Below are positions 49,765 through 56,902 of a DNA stretch of 64,000 nucleotides, piece by piece. The DNA lies in the IMG/VR virus record IMGVR_UViG_3300005841_000037, positions 1 through 64,000 of that record; one strand, given 5' to 3'. The DNA is from a virus. The position numbers were made by a program, and so were the translations under genes. The notes beneath the pieces are model-generated. The model was not told where the DNA came from, made no database searches, and saw nothing but the letters and a program-made list of their open reading frames with translations. How positions within the stretch are numbered: the first letter of the stretch is position 1; every line of letters begins with the position of its first letter.

Positions 49765-50607
49765 CTACGGGAGGAGCGGCGGGTTTTCCAGCAGGTCCGG
49801 GTCGGCAAGCACGTGCAGGCGCCGGGCCTCGATCCAGAATGCCTTCAAAATCTCTTTCGACGCATAGCGCATGGCGTCGGTGTGCCGGTGGCCGAGGGTC
49901 CACGCCTCCAGCCCGGCCGCGTCGCGCAGCTCCGGCGCGGTGGCCGCGCGGCGGCGGTCATAGGCAACCCGGAACGGCGAGCACCGGCAGTCGTCGGTAT
50001 GCTGAGGCGGGGCGGCGGCCGAAGTGCTCGCTTCATCCGCTTGAGTTTCGCCGCCGCCCTTGCACGCCCTGTCCAACTGCTTCAGGCAGGACTCGGCGCA
50101 GAGGTACGCCCTTGTCTTGGCATTGGTCGACCAGTTGGACTTCACGCCCTTCTGCCGCTTCACGGCCTTGCCATCGGCGACGTGCAGCCCCGAGTAGGCC
50201 CAGAGCGCGCTCACCGTGCGCGGCGCGTCGGTGTCGAATCTCCAGTACGGGTCACCGATCGCGGCCAGCAGCCTGCCAGCCTGTTTCATGCCGAGTCCGC
50301 GCTGCGCCTTCACCCACGCCCCCATCGGGTGCGCAGCCATGGCCTTCTCCAAGCCTTTCACCGCATCGGCCTCGATGGTCTTGAGGGCGTCGAAGATCGA
50401 CAGGAAGCGGACGGCGGCCGGGTGGTCGGGGGCCATGCCCGCCGACCGCACCACCTCGTCCTTATCCGGCTTCCACGGCTTGCCGTCGGGGGTGAAGCCG
50501 GTCAGGGCGCCGTAGCGGGCGGCGTTGGCCATGCGGACGCGTTCGAGGTCGTCGAGCACGTCGGCGGCCAGTTGGACGGCGGTCGGGTCGAGCAGATCGC
50601 GGTGCAT
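49765..50607 (-). CDS. IS110-family transposase C-terminal (Tnp_20) domain protein
   Basis: 280 residues, ATG 50607 behind GGAGA. Residues about 65-100 are a helical linker. Residues about 101-262 match the IS116/IS110/IS902 C-terminal domain: RGLGMKQAGRLLAAIGDP (helix-hairpin-helix), VSALWAYSGLHV, KRQKGVKSNWSTNAKTRAYL, SPFRVAYDRRR and DAMRYASKEILKAFWIEARR. The N-terminal DEDD RuvC-like domain of IS110 transposases is absent; residues 1-60 do not resemble it. An insertion at about 180-208 carries CRC. The gene lies within the hairpin array, five units before and three hairpins after it. No terminal repeats of an insertion sequence seen. Confidence 0.78.
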   Translation of the reverse strand: MHRDLLDPTAVQLAADVLDDLERVRMANAARYGALTGFTPDGKPWKPDKDEVVRSAGMAPDHPAAVRFLSIFDALKTIEADAVKGLEKAMAAHPMGAWVKAQRGLGMKQAGRLLAAIGDPYWRFDTDAPRTVSALWAYSGLHVADGKAVKRQKGVKSNWSTNAKTRAYLCAESCLKQLDRACKGGGETQADEASTSAAAPPQHTDDCRCSPFRVAYDRRRAATAPELRDAAGLEAWTLGHRHTDAMRYASKEILKAFWIEARRLHVLADPDLLENPPLLP

Positions 50608-50628
50608 TGGGTCTCCTGTGGTGGTGGG

Positions 50629-50739
50629 CCCCGCCCGGGGCGCCGCAATTTTGGGTGACGGTGGTCCATCGGCCCCGGGCGGGGAGCTGGTCAGCAGGGC
50701 GCGGGCATTTCGGGTAACGGTCGACTGTCGGCCCCGCTG
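50629..50739 (-). ncRNA. bridge-RNA-like unit A
   Basis: A2: perfect 13-bp stem CCCCGCCCGGGGC (50629-50641) / GCCCCGGGCGGGG (50672-50684), 30-nt loop. A1: weaker stem CAGC..GGGC / GCCC..GCTG (50692-50739). The loops share ACCGTTACCCGAAA versus ACCGTCACCCAAAA on the - strand. Lies just before the Tnp_20 ribosome site. Confidence 0.7.
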
Positions 50740-50753
50740 GGTCTGGAGTTGAG

Positions 50754-50867
50754 CCCCGCCCGGGGCGCATCGGACTCGGTCACCGACAGTCACTCGGCCC
50801 CGGGCAGGGAGCTGAACCGGCAGGGCGTTGAGGGCACGGGCATCGAAAACCCCGAGGCTCTGCCGGT
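50754..50867 (-). ncRNA. bridge-RNA-like unit B
   Basis: B2: 13-bp stem 50754-50766 / 50797-50809; the one plus-strand C:A mismatch is G.U in - strand RNA. B1: perfect 8-bp stem ACCGGCAG (50816-50823) / CTGCCGGT (50860-50867), 36-nt loop. Loop cores CGATGCCCG and GGTGACCGA. Confidence 0.7.
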
Positions 50868-50883
50868 CGTCTGTAGATTTGTG

Positions 50884-50986
50884 GCCCGCCCAGGGCGCTC
50901 GCATGACGGCATCGATACGGTAGCGGCCCTGAGCAGGCGGTCCTGCACGGACGTTCAACGGGCTTCGTTGCGGCGAAGGTGCAGGA
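50884..50986 (-). ncRNA. bridge-RNA-like unit C
   Basis: C2: 13-bp stem 50884-50896 / 50926-50938 with two plus-strand C:A pairs that are both G.U in - strand RNA. C1: perfect 8-bp stem TCCTGCAC (50941-50948) / GTGCAGGA (50979-50986) with an inner CTTCG/CGAAG stem. Loop cores CGATGCCGT and CGAAGCCCG. Confidence 0.7.
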
Positions 50987-50993
50987 GTTGCGC

Positions 50994-51105
50994 CCCCACC
51001 GGGGCGGCACCACTACGGGCATCACGCCACTATCGGCTCCGGCGGGGAGTTCGCGCCGCCCGGCGGCAGCATCACGGGTACGGTCGGCATCAGCGGCCGG
51101 GCGGC
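50994..51105 (-). ncRNA. bridge-RNA-like unit D
   Basis: D2: 12 of 13 positions pair or wobble, 50994-51006 / 51035-51047. D1: perfect 10-bp stem GCCGCCCGGC (51055-51064) / GCCGGGCGGC (51096-51105), 31-nt loop. Loop cores GTGATGCCCG and CCGTACCCG. Confidence 0.7.
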
Positions 51106-51115
51106 AAATCTGGGA

Positions 51116-51240
51116 GCGCAGCCCCGGGCGGATCTTCCCCGGGTATCGCGGACAGAACGGCCCGGGGCTGCGCAGTGCGGGGGGTGGCGGCGCGGCGGTT
51201 GCCGATCGGGTCTCGCAATCTCTTTGGCCACGCCGCCACC
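51116..51240 (-). ncRNA. bridge-RNA-like unit E
   Basis: E2: perfect 13-bp stem GCGCAGCCCCGGG (51116-51128) / CCCGGGGCTGCGC (51161-51173), 32-nt loop. E1: perfect 10-bp stem GGTGGCGGCG (51183-51192) / CGCCGCCACC (51231-51240), 38-nt loop. Loop cores GCGATACCCG and GCGAGACCCG differ at one base. First unit of the upstream array, ending 5 nt from the preceding gene. Confidence 0.72.
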
Positions 51241-51244
51241 TGGT

Positions 51245-51781
51245 CTAGGCCCGATCCATCAGCTGCTTGAGCACAGCCTCCGGCAGATGTTCTACCGTGT
51301 CCGCGCCGTGCTGGCGCAGCACCTCGGCGATCTCGTCATACCGGGCGGCGACAGCCATGTTCCGGGCGGCCTGGCCGCGGGCGAACGCCGCCGCCGCGAT
51401 CAGGTCGGCGGCGGTGGCGTCGCCGAGGCGCAGCCGGTGCTCACCGGTCCAGATCGTGTCCCGCAGGAACCGCTCACGCTCGGCGGCGAACATGTCGCGC
51501 ATCCTGGCCCGTTTCGCGCTCACCGGCGCAGCCACCGCACGGCGCGTTCCCTGCGCGGCGAGCTTCGCCTGCGCGCTCCGGCCGTGGATGTACGGATTCA
51601 CGGTGCGGTTTTTGCTGAAGTAGGTACGGACTGCGGCGCGCAGGAACGACAGCATATGCGCCTCCAGCACCTCGGCCGGGGCGGACTGGCGGACCTTGAC
51701 GGCGATGTCGGCGACGTCGGTGAGACCGGCGCTCACGGCCTGGTCGATGTAGGTGCGCAGGTCGGGCATGTCGTCGGACAC
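51245..51781 (-). CDS. hypothetical protein upstream of hairpin array
   Basis: 178 residues from GTG 51781 behind AAAGGAG. Helical: DLRTYIDQAVSAGLTDVADI, an Arg-rich linker, then WTGEHRLRLGDATAADLIAA and RYDEIAEVLRQHGADTVEHL. Resembles a family of unknown function in Streptomyces phages. Shares a transcript with the array and Tnp_20 gene. Confidence 0.75.
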   Translation of the reverse strand: MSDDMPDLRTYIDQAVSAGLTDVADIAVKVRQSAPAEVLEAHMLSFLRAAVRTYFSKNRTVNPYIHGRSAQAKLAAQGTRRAVAAPVSAKRARMRDMFAAERERFLRDTIWTGEHRLRLGDATAADLIAAAAFARGQAARNMAVAARYDEIAEVLRQHGADTVEHLPEAVLKQLMDRA

Positions 51782-51920
51782 GGGCACTCCTTTCGATGGT
51801 GGGACGCCGGGGCGGAAGGCTTCAGGGCTTCCCTGGCTTTTGGGCCCCGGCGGGCTTTGGGGTCGGCCGGGCGCCATTGCGCTGGTTACTCGGCTCTTCA
51901 ACGGCCCGGCCGACTTCACA

Positions 51921-51950
51921 ACCCTGCACTATCGTCACACCCCGTGTCAA
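51921..51950 (-). promoter_or_regulatory. operator-promoter site J
   Basis: TTGACA (51950-51945), 18-nt spacer, CAGGGT (51926-51921); palindrome TGACACGGGGTGTGACG (51933-51949). Begins at the terminase stop codon (51952-51954). Drives the gene at 51781, the array and the Tnp_20 gene. Confidence 0.7.
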
Positions 51951-51951
51951 G

Positions 51952-53745
51952 TTACCGGGGCTGCAGCGTGCCGTCCTTGCGCGCGATCTTCGGCGTGAGC
52001 AGCCGGACCACCGGCGACATGGCGGCGTCCACGATGTCGTCATGGGGAACGAGCGGCCACGCCAGCATTTGATCTTCAAGTGCCGGAATGACCCTGGAGA
52101 ACGTCACCCGGTTGCGTTGTTGCAGGTCGAGGGCGCGGGCGAACTTGACCTCCTTGCCCTCCGAGGTGCCATAGGTGATCACCCGGATGGGGAAGTTGTC
52201 GAACACCTCGGTCCACAGGTCACCGCCCTGGTTGTTCTCGATCACCAGGGCCTTGACCTGCGGATAGTCCTGTAGCACCGTCAGCACGTGATCGCGCAGC
52301 CGCTTGCCGGTCAGTTTCACGCCCTGCGCCATCTCAATGTGCACCCGGGACAGCCTGGTCGCCGTGCCCTTGTCGAGGGCCTCCCGGGCCTCACGCCTGG
52401 TCAGGCGGCCGAACCGGATCCGGCCCTTGCCGTCGACGCCATCGGTCAGTTCCTCGCGCTTCCAGAGCGCCAGTTCCGCCGCGGTAACCTTCGATGCGTT
52501 CGCGACCGCCGGGGCATATCCGACCACGGCGATACCGCAGTCATCCGATCGGGTTTTCATGGTTACCGGCGGGTCGAGGAAAATGAACCATTTGGTAATG
52601 TTCGCCGGAGTGCCGTACATGAAGTCATCGGCACCCCAGTATTTGCCTTCACGACCCTTCGGGTCATTGTCGTAGTTCAATTTGTACGAGCGGGTGTGCT
52701 CGATCGATTCGAGGTATTCCAGGGACCATTTCGCGGGCCACACACTGCGCCGGGTGCCGTCGCGCCGGGTCACGATCGCCCTCGTGTGATACGTCTTGAT
52801 CTTCTGCTCGTCGACCCACGGTTCGACGTCCTCACCCTTGGAGTGCCGGACCAGCTCATGCACGATGCTGCCCGGCATTGTAACCGTGCCGACGAGAACG
52901 ACGCGCGCCAATTCGTTGAGTGGCAGAATGGCGTTTTCGATGGTGCTGAGCCGCTTCTCCCGCTGGAACGGCGAATACGTCGCCTCCGGCGGCTCGCAGT
53001 CGTCGAAGATCAGCAGGTCGGGCCGCTCGGCACCCATCTTCATGCCCAGCGACGTCGAGTCGATACCTTTCGCCACGAACGTGAAGCCGCTGCGCGAGTG
53101 CAGCATATTTTGATTGTCGGCGACGGTCCGGCCGGTGTGCCGCCGGGCCGGGTTGCACAGGCCCGGGTAGTCGTTGCGGAGCAGCACATTGTCGGCGTGC
53201 TCGGCCTTGAACGTCGACAGGTGCAGCTCCGCCATCGAGCCCGAGTCGGCGAACGCCGCCGCGAACTTCGCATGGCCGTGCGCCCCCGCCCACATCGGCA
53301 AAATCAAAAACCACCAGGTGGACTTCCCGCACGACCGGGGCGCGACGAATGCTTTCCGGTCTTCACGCTGGCCGCGGGACGGGCCGATCCACCGCCGGGC
53401 GGCCCGGACCCACAGGAAGTGGGCGTCGGCGAAGGAGATGTCACCTTCGTTGTTTTTGAGGTGTTTGCGCATGTAGGTGAGCGCGAACAGCATCGGGTCG
53501 TACTTCGTCAGCACCCGGCGGCCCTCGGCGGAGCCGAGCAGCCGCGGATCGAACTGCGACAGGTACAAGTCGAGGTCGAACGTTTCCGGGTTGGCGTCGG
53601 GGCTGTACGGGTCGATGGTGACGCCCGCCAGGGCGGCCATCGCCAGGGCCCGCTGGCGGCGCCGCTCGGGTGTGACGGCCTCGTCCGGCGGGATGGCGGT
53701 CGTGGGGCCGTCGGCGACGGTGGCGCCACCGGCGAGGGTGGTCAC
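51952..53745 (-). CDS. terL: terminase large subunit
   Basis: 597 residues. ATPase domain with Walker A APRSCGKST (135-143) and Walker B LLIFDDCE (244-251); nuclease domain with FIFLDPPV, ALVIENNQGG and a terminal HDDIVDAAM acidic motif. Cuts and pumps phage DNA through the portal. Start ATG lies 3 nt after the small subunit stop. Confidence 0.95.
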   Translation of the reverse strand: MTTLAGGATVADGPTTAIPPDEAVTPERRRQRALAMAALAGVTIDPYSPDANPETFDLDLYLSQFDPRLLGSAEGRRVLTKYDPMLFALTYMRKHLKNNEGDISFADAHFLWVRAARRWIGPSRGQREDRKAFVAPRSCGKSTWWFLILPMWAGAHGHAKFAAAFADSGSMAELHLSTFKAEHADNVLLRNDYPGLCNPARRHTGRTVADNQNMLHSRSGFTFVAKGIDSTSLGMKMGAERPDLLIFDDCEPPEATYSPFQREKRLSTIENAILPLNELARVVLVGTVTMPGSIVHELVRHSKGEDVEPWVDEQKIKTYHTRAIVTRRDGTRRSVWPAKWSLEYLESIEHTRSYKLNYDNDPKGREGKYWGADDFMYGTPANITKWFIFLDPPVTMKTRSDDCGIAVVGYAPAVANASKVTAAELALWKREELTDGVDGKGRIRFGRLTRREAREALDKGTATRLSRVHIEMAQGVKLTGKRLRDHVLTVLQDYPQVKALVIENNQGGDLWTEVFDNFPIRVITYGTSEGKEVKFARALDLQQRNRVTFSRVIPALEDQMLAWPLVPHDDIVDAAMSPVVRLLTPKIARKDGTLQPR

Positions 53746-53748
53746 GGC

Positions 53749-54399
53749 CTACAGCTCCGGGTCGTCGCTGGCGGTGGCGATGATGTCGGCCTCGGAGGCG
53801 GCAGCGCGGGCGGCGGCCTCGTTGACCATCTCCTGTAGCTCCATCTCCTCCTGGGTGAGCTGCGTCAGCTGCACGTCGACCTTGACGGGCATGTTGAGGC
53901 CCATCAGTTTCGAGCGGGCGCCGACGAGCGACTCGACGGTGCGCAGCGCCTCCAGGGCGGTCCGGGTCGCCCGGAAACTGGCCTTCACCTTGTCGTACTG
54001 CTTCCACGCCTCGGCGGCGGCCGCTTCCAGCTCGATCGCGGCCTCGGCGCGCAGTACGGGGGTGTTGACGACGCCGGAGCGCTTGTCGACGTCTTCGCGA
54101 GTCCACCGGCGGACGGTCTCGATGGACAGGCCGAAGCGTTCGCCGATTTCGCGCAGCGGCGCGTGCGGGTGGCTGACGGTGTAGGCGATGACCTCTTTGA
54201 CCAGGGATTCGTCGTAGGACCGGGGGCCGAATCGCTTATGGCCGCGGGTCCGGCCGCGGCCGTCCTCGTGGTCGTCGTCCTGAATGCGGGGGCCGGTCCA
54301 GCCGTCGCTGTGCGAGTATCCGGCGCCCGGGTAGTGCCGCCGGACGACGATCTCGCCTTCGAGGGCCTGGCCGTCGTCGTAGTCTGGTGCGTCGCCCAT
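53749..54399 (-). CDS. terminase small subunit
   Basis: 216 residues. Helix-turn-helix APLREIGERFGLSIETVRRW (residues about 78-98), then long helices for oligomerisation (LRAEAAIELEAAAAEAWKQY). Recognises the packaging site; directly upstream of terL. Confidence 0.85.
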   Translation of the reverse strand: MGDAPDYDDGQALEGEIVVRRHYPGAGYSHSDGWTGPRIQDDDHEDGRGRTRGHKRFGPRSYDESLVKEVIAYTVSHPHAPLREIGERFGLSIETVRRWTREDVDKRSGVVNTPVLRAEAAIELEAAAAEAWKQYDKVKASFRATRTALEALRTVESLVGARSKLMGLNMPVKVDVQLTQLTQEEMELQEMVNEAAARAAASEADIIATASDDPEL

Positions 54400-54448
54400 C
54401 TCGGACCCTTCCGTGCTGCCGTCGCGGCTGGTGGGCCCGCATCACGCA

Positions 54449-54480
54449 GAAGCCCGCCACCTTGAAGGTTAGCGGGCTTC
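54449..54480 (-). terminator. hairpin upstream of terminase operon
   Basis: 9-bp stem GAAGCCCGC / GCGGGCTTC with a 14-nt loop that contains ACCTTGAAGGT; separates terminase genes from those at 54557 on. Confidence 0.7.
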
Positions 54481-54556
54481 GAACATGTGATCTAGTGGTG
54501 AGCAGCGACGCGGGATGTATGGGAAACGGGGACCCTTCGGTCACGCTCGCTGGCCA

Positions 54557-54793
54557 TCATAGCGGGTCGTCGGGGTCAAGACGCATCTCGGCCCGGCTGG
54601 CCTGCCAGGCGGCGAAGTGGCTGGCGATGTTCGCCCAGAGGCTCATCATGGCCACCCAGAGCACCGAGTCGCGCCACCAGAGCAGCGTCGGCATAATCGC
54701 CAGCATCCAGGCCGCGGTCAGCACCAGGTGGACGCGCGCCCAGTTCCGGGGACGCGTCAGGGCGGCCACGAGGGCCGCCCTGGGCGTGGTCAC
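54557..54793 (-). CDS. small membrane protein
   Basis: 78 residues with two membrane helices (VHLVLTAAWMLAIMPTLLWW, VLWVAMMSLWANIASHFAAW) and an acidic C-terminus. No family recognised. Confidence 0.75.
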   Translation of the reverse strand: MTTPRAALVAALTRPRNWARVHLVLTAAWMLAIMPTLLWWRDSVLWVAMMSLWANIASHFAAWQASRAEMRLDPDDPL

Positions 54794-54796
54794 GAA

Positions 54797-55390
54797 CTAC
54801 TTCCGGCCGGTGTTGCGGGTGTCGCGGGTGTCGTCCTTGCTGGCCTGCTCGGCGAGCTTGGCGTCGGCGGCCGCGCGAACGCTGGTCGCCGTCGCCGACT
54901 GGCCGTCCTTGGTGGCCTCGGCGGACGCTTCGCGCTCCGCGGCGCGCAGCGCGTTGGTGCGGGCGTTCTGCTTGATCGCGCCCTCGTACATCCCGGGGCC
55001 TGCGGCCTCCTCGTCGTCGCCCTCCAGTTCCTTGCCCTGGCTGGCGGCGAGGAAGCGGTAGAACGACTGCAGCGGGTACTTCCAGGCCCGGCCGGTCTTG
55101 TCGTTGCCGTCGCGGACAACGACCTGACCGGCGTCGATGTCGGTCGCGATGTAGTCGTTGGGGCCCTCGCCGTACTCCAGGATCGGGACCGCCACCGGCG
55201 CAGCCTCGACCTCACCGTCGTTGTCGGCGTCGGGGAGCTGGACGTGGGCGGTGACGTGCTTCGTCCACTGCTCGAACAGGGCCGGGCCGAAGGCCAGGTC
55301 CAGGCTGTTGGCCGTCGGGGCCTGCAGCGCGTGGGCCGGGTCGGCCTGCTCGTTGGCCGCGTACTCGCGGCCCTTGCCGGTGTCGGCCAC
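54797..55390 (-). CDS. hypothetical protein
   Basis: 197 residues from GTG 55390, placed ideally behind AAGGAGG (an upstream ATG would overlap that site). Folded N-terminal half with FEQWTKHVTAHVQLPDAD and YIATDIDAGQVVVRDGNDK, then an Ala/Lys/Glu helix. No family recognised. Confidence 0.7.
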   Translation of the reverse strand: MADTGKGREYAANEQADPAHALQAPTANSLDLAFGPALFEQWTKHVTAHVQLPDADNDGEVEAAPVAVPILEYGEGPNDYIATDIDAGQVVVRDGNDKTGRAWKYPLQSFYRFLAASQGKELEGDDEEAAGPGMYEGAIKQNARTNALRAAEREASAEATKDGQSATATSVRAAADAKLAEQASKDDTRDTRNTGRK

Positions 55391-55422
55391 TGGGGCCTCC
55401 TTCATGATCGTCTCTGGCCAAA

Positions 55423-55456
55423 GAGAAACGCCCACCGGATACCCGGTGGGCGTCTC
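55423..55456 (-). terminator. terminator after 55520-55681
   Basis: 11-bp stem ACGCCCACCGG / CCGGTGGGCGT, extended by weak pairs, followed on the - strand by TTTCTCTTT. Confidence 0.85.
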
Positions 55457-55519
55457 CCTGAAACGGCACGACAAATCTTGAAGGGGTTCAGCGTTTTCTG
55501 CGGTCGTACCGTAGATCTG

Positions 55520-55681
55520 TCACGCCTGTTCGCGGGCCTCCTGGCGGCCTTCGCGCCGCTCCCGGCGCCGGATGCCGCGCTTCACCTTCGAGGTGGCGCC
55601 CGGCCGCTGGTAGCGGGTGAGCAGCCGCCGCCAGCCGGTGGTCACGTCCTGCTCGTCGCCGTTGATCGCCTTGCGCTTCAC
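55520..55681 (-). CDS. small basic protein
   Basis: 53 residues from GTG overlapping the upstream stop. Very basic (GWRRLLTRYQRPG, GIRRRERREGRQEAREQA), helical; possibly nucleic-acid binding. No family recognised. Confidence 0.7.
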   Translation of the reverse strand: MKRKAINGDEQDVTTGWRRLLTRYQRPGATSKVKRGIRRRERREGRQEAREQA

Positions 55682-55887
55682 AGCCACCCCGATTTCCCGG
55701 CGATGAGCAGCGCCGCCGACACCACGGGGATGGCCAGAATCGGAATCCACCAGGCGGACTCCATGACGCTCCGGATGCTGTTGCGGGTCTCGCCCTCGGG
55801 CAGCTTCCGCTTGGCGTGGTGGGCGGCCAGCAGGGTCGCGAACACCACCCCGGCCAGCAGGCCGCCGATGATCTTCAGTGCTTCCAT
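55678..55887 (-). CDS. small membrane protein
   Basis: 69 residues, two membrane helices (IIGGLLAGVVFATLLAAHHA and WWIPILAIPVVSAALLIAG) split by a charged loop. GGAGG lies only 3 nt from the ATG. Coupled to the basic protein downstream; the first gene after the tRNA island. Confidence 0.7.
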   Translation of the reverse strand: MEALKIIGGLLAGVVFATLLAAHHAKRKLPEGETRNSIRSVMESAWWIPILAIPVVSAALLIAGKSGWL

Positions 55888-55901
55888 GATCCTCCTTGCA
55901 A

Positions 55902-56163
55902 TGGTGGAGCTGCACGGGCGGGAGTCGAACCCGCGTACGGAGCGGCGCGCACCACCCCCGGGCCGAATGGGCCCTGCCGACTGCCGTCATCGGCGTACCG
56001 CGCATTGCGGGGCCCCGGCCCGCTGTACTGATGGTGCCGACGGCAGTCGGCCGGGAACCCCTTTCGCCAGCATCGCTGCGCCGCAGCGGATTTGCACCGT
56101 CACCCCGTCTTGGTGGCCACCGCCACGGGGTCTCTTTGTCCGGAGTCCAACCGGTCGATGCTG
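55902..56163 (-). ncRNA. structured RNA region ending in a T-arm and CCA
   Basis: On the - strand: an 8-bp closing stem CAGCATCG / CGATGCTG (56068-56075, 56156-56163) round an 80-nt multi-helix part; a 13-bp stem 55976-55988 / 56039-56051; a GGGCC/GGCCC hairpin; then GCGGG TTCGACT CCCGC and CAGCTCCACCA (to 55902). The T-arm and CCA look like tRNA or tmRNA, but no matching 5' acceptor strand is found. Identity unknown. Confidence 0.5.
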
Positions 56164-56199
56164 ACTTGCCCGTACCCGGTGGCCACCGGGCCGGTACCG

Positions 56200-56270
56200 T
56201 GCCCCTGGCCGGAATCGAACCGACCTCCCCGCTTTGTAGGCGGTGCCTGACCCTCGTCGGCGTCAGGGGC
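56200..56270 (-). tRNA. tRNA with ACA anticodon (formally Cys)
   Basis: Acceptor stem GCCCCTG / CAGGGGC perfect; D stem GCC/GGC; anticodon arm CCGC CTACAAA GCGG; T-arm GTCGG TTCGATT CCGGC. Loop gives anticodon ACA with U33 and A37. An A34 Cys tRNA with A73 is abnormal; charging identity is open. Confidence 0.75.
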
Positions 56271-56361
56271 TTCCCGGGCTGCGCATTGCTGGCGAGGCAC
56301 GCAGTGGCCGGGTTGCACGGGAGCCCAGCTAGGTCGCCACCCGCTAGGACGATCCGTACCG

Positions 56362-56433
56362 CAGGAGGACGGGGATTCGAACCCCGGCTACCCGCTTTGG
56401 AGACGGGTGCTCTGGCCGCTGAGCTATCCTCCT
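56362..56433 (-). tRNA. tRNA-Trp (CCA)
   Basis: Acceptor AGGAGGA / TCCTCCT, D-arm AGCTCAGCGGCCAGAGC, anticodon loop CTCCAAA, T-arm CGGGG TTCGAAT CCCCG; discriminator G. Confidence 0.92.
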
Positions 56434-56746
56434 AGGCGCCGCCCGGTCCGGACCGGGCGGCTTGTGCGGGGCCGAACTGCCGAGGCGTACCCGGCCAGCA
56501 GATCCTGCACCGCAAGCGGGTGAGGTGTGATCCCCTGCGCCCATCCGGTCGTACGCCCGGATCACGTCCCGCTCCCCCGGCGTAACCCGCCGGATGGTCA
56601 CCCAGCCGCCCCTGTCGGCAGGCTGGGCAATGTCTCGCAGTGTCCGGGTCCGATCAGGGCAGGTCCCGCCGGTCGTACACTGCGCATTTGGGCAGCCGAC
56701 TACGTGCGGCTCCGCAACGGACCGCGGCCGGTAACGCCGCGGATCG
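56434..56746 (-). other. spacer in tRNA island
   Basis: Holds a perfect 24-nt palindrome GCCGCCCGGTCC / GGACCGGGCGGC at 56438-56461 (terminator-like). An open - strand frame covers the spacer but starts in one tRNA and ends past another and has no ribosome site, so I do not call it a gene. Confidence 0.4.
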
Positions 56747-56818
56747 AGGATCACCAGGGACTCGAACCCTGAACTGACCGGTTAAGAGCCGGTTCCTCTG
56801 CCATTGAGGTAGTGATCC
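56747..56818 (-). tRNA. tRNA-Lys (CTT)
   Basis: Acceptor GGATCAC / GTGATCC, anticodon arm ACCGG CTCTTAA CCGGT, T-arm CAGGG TTCGAGT CCCTG. Complete cloverleaf of 71 nt. Confidence 0.93.
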
Positions 56819-56864
56819 AATGTCCCGTGTGCGCGCCCGGACGGGACCAGCCGGGAGATGCCCC

Positions 56865-56883
56865 ACCCTCCTGTCCGGAGGGT
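56865..56883 (-). terminator. hairpin after small membrane gene
   Basis: 7-bp stem ACCCTCC / GGAGGGT, 5-nt loop; no clear T-run. Confidence 0.45.
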
Positions 56884-56902
56884 CAGTCGCGCGGTTGAAC
56901 GT

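Noticed and set aside
49583-51240. CRISPR array
   Set aside because: Units are 110-130 nt hairpin pairs with stems that covary and no short identical direct repeats or cas genes.
50608-51244. Reading the array as an N-terminal extension of the Tnp_20 protein
   Set aside because: The frame is open but the translation is Pro/Gly/Arg/Ala-rich and unlike IS110 N-termini; a GGAGA ribosome site and ATG at 50607 start the real protein; stem pairing explains the sequence better.
55902-56300. Complete tmRNA
   Set aside because: The 3' end looks right, but there is no 5' strand complementary to CAGCTCC, no GGTTTCGAC-like element and no tag ending in Ala-Ala-stop within reach.
56344-56754. 136-codon - strand frame across the tRNA-Trp gene and spacer
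   Set aside because: It starts within tRNA-Lys, runs through tRNA-Trp and has no ribosome site.
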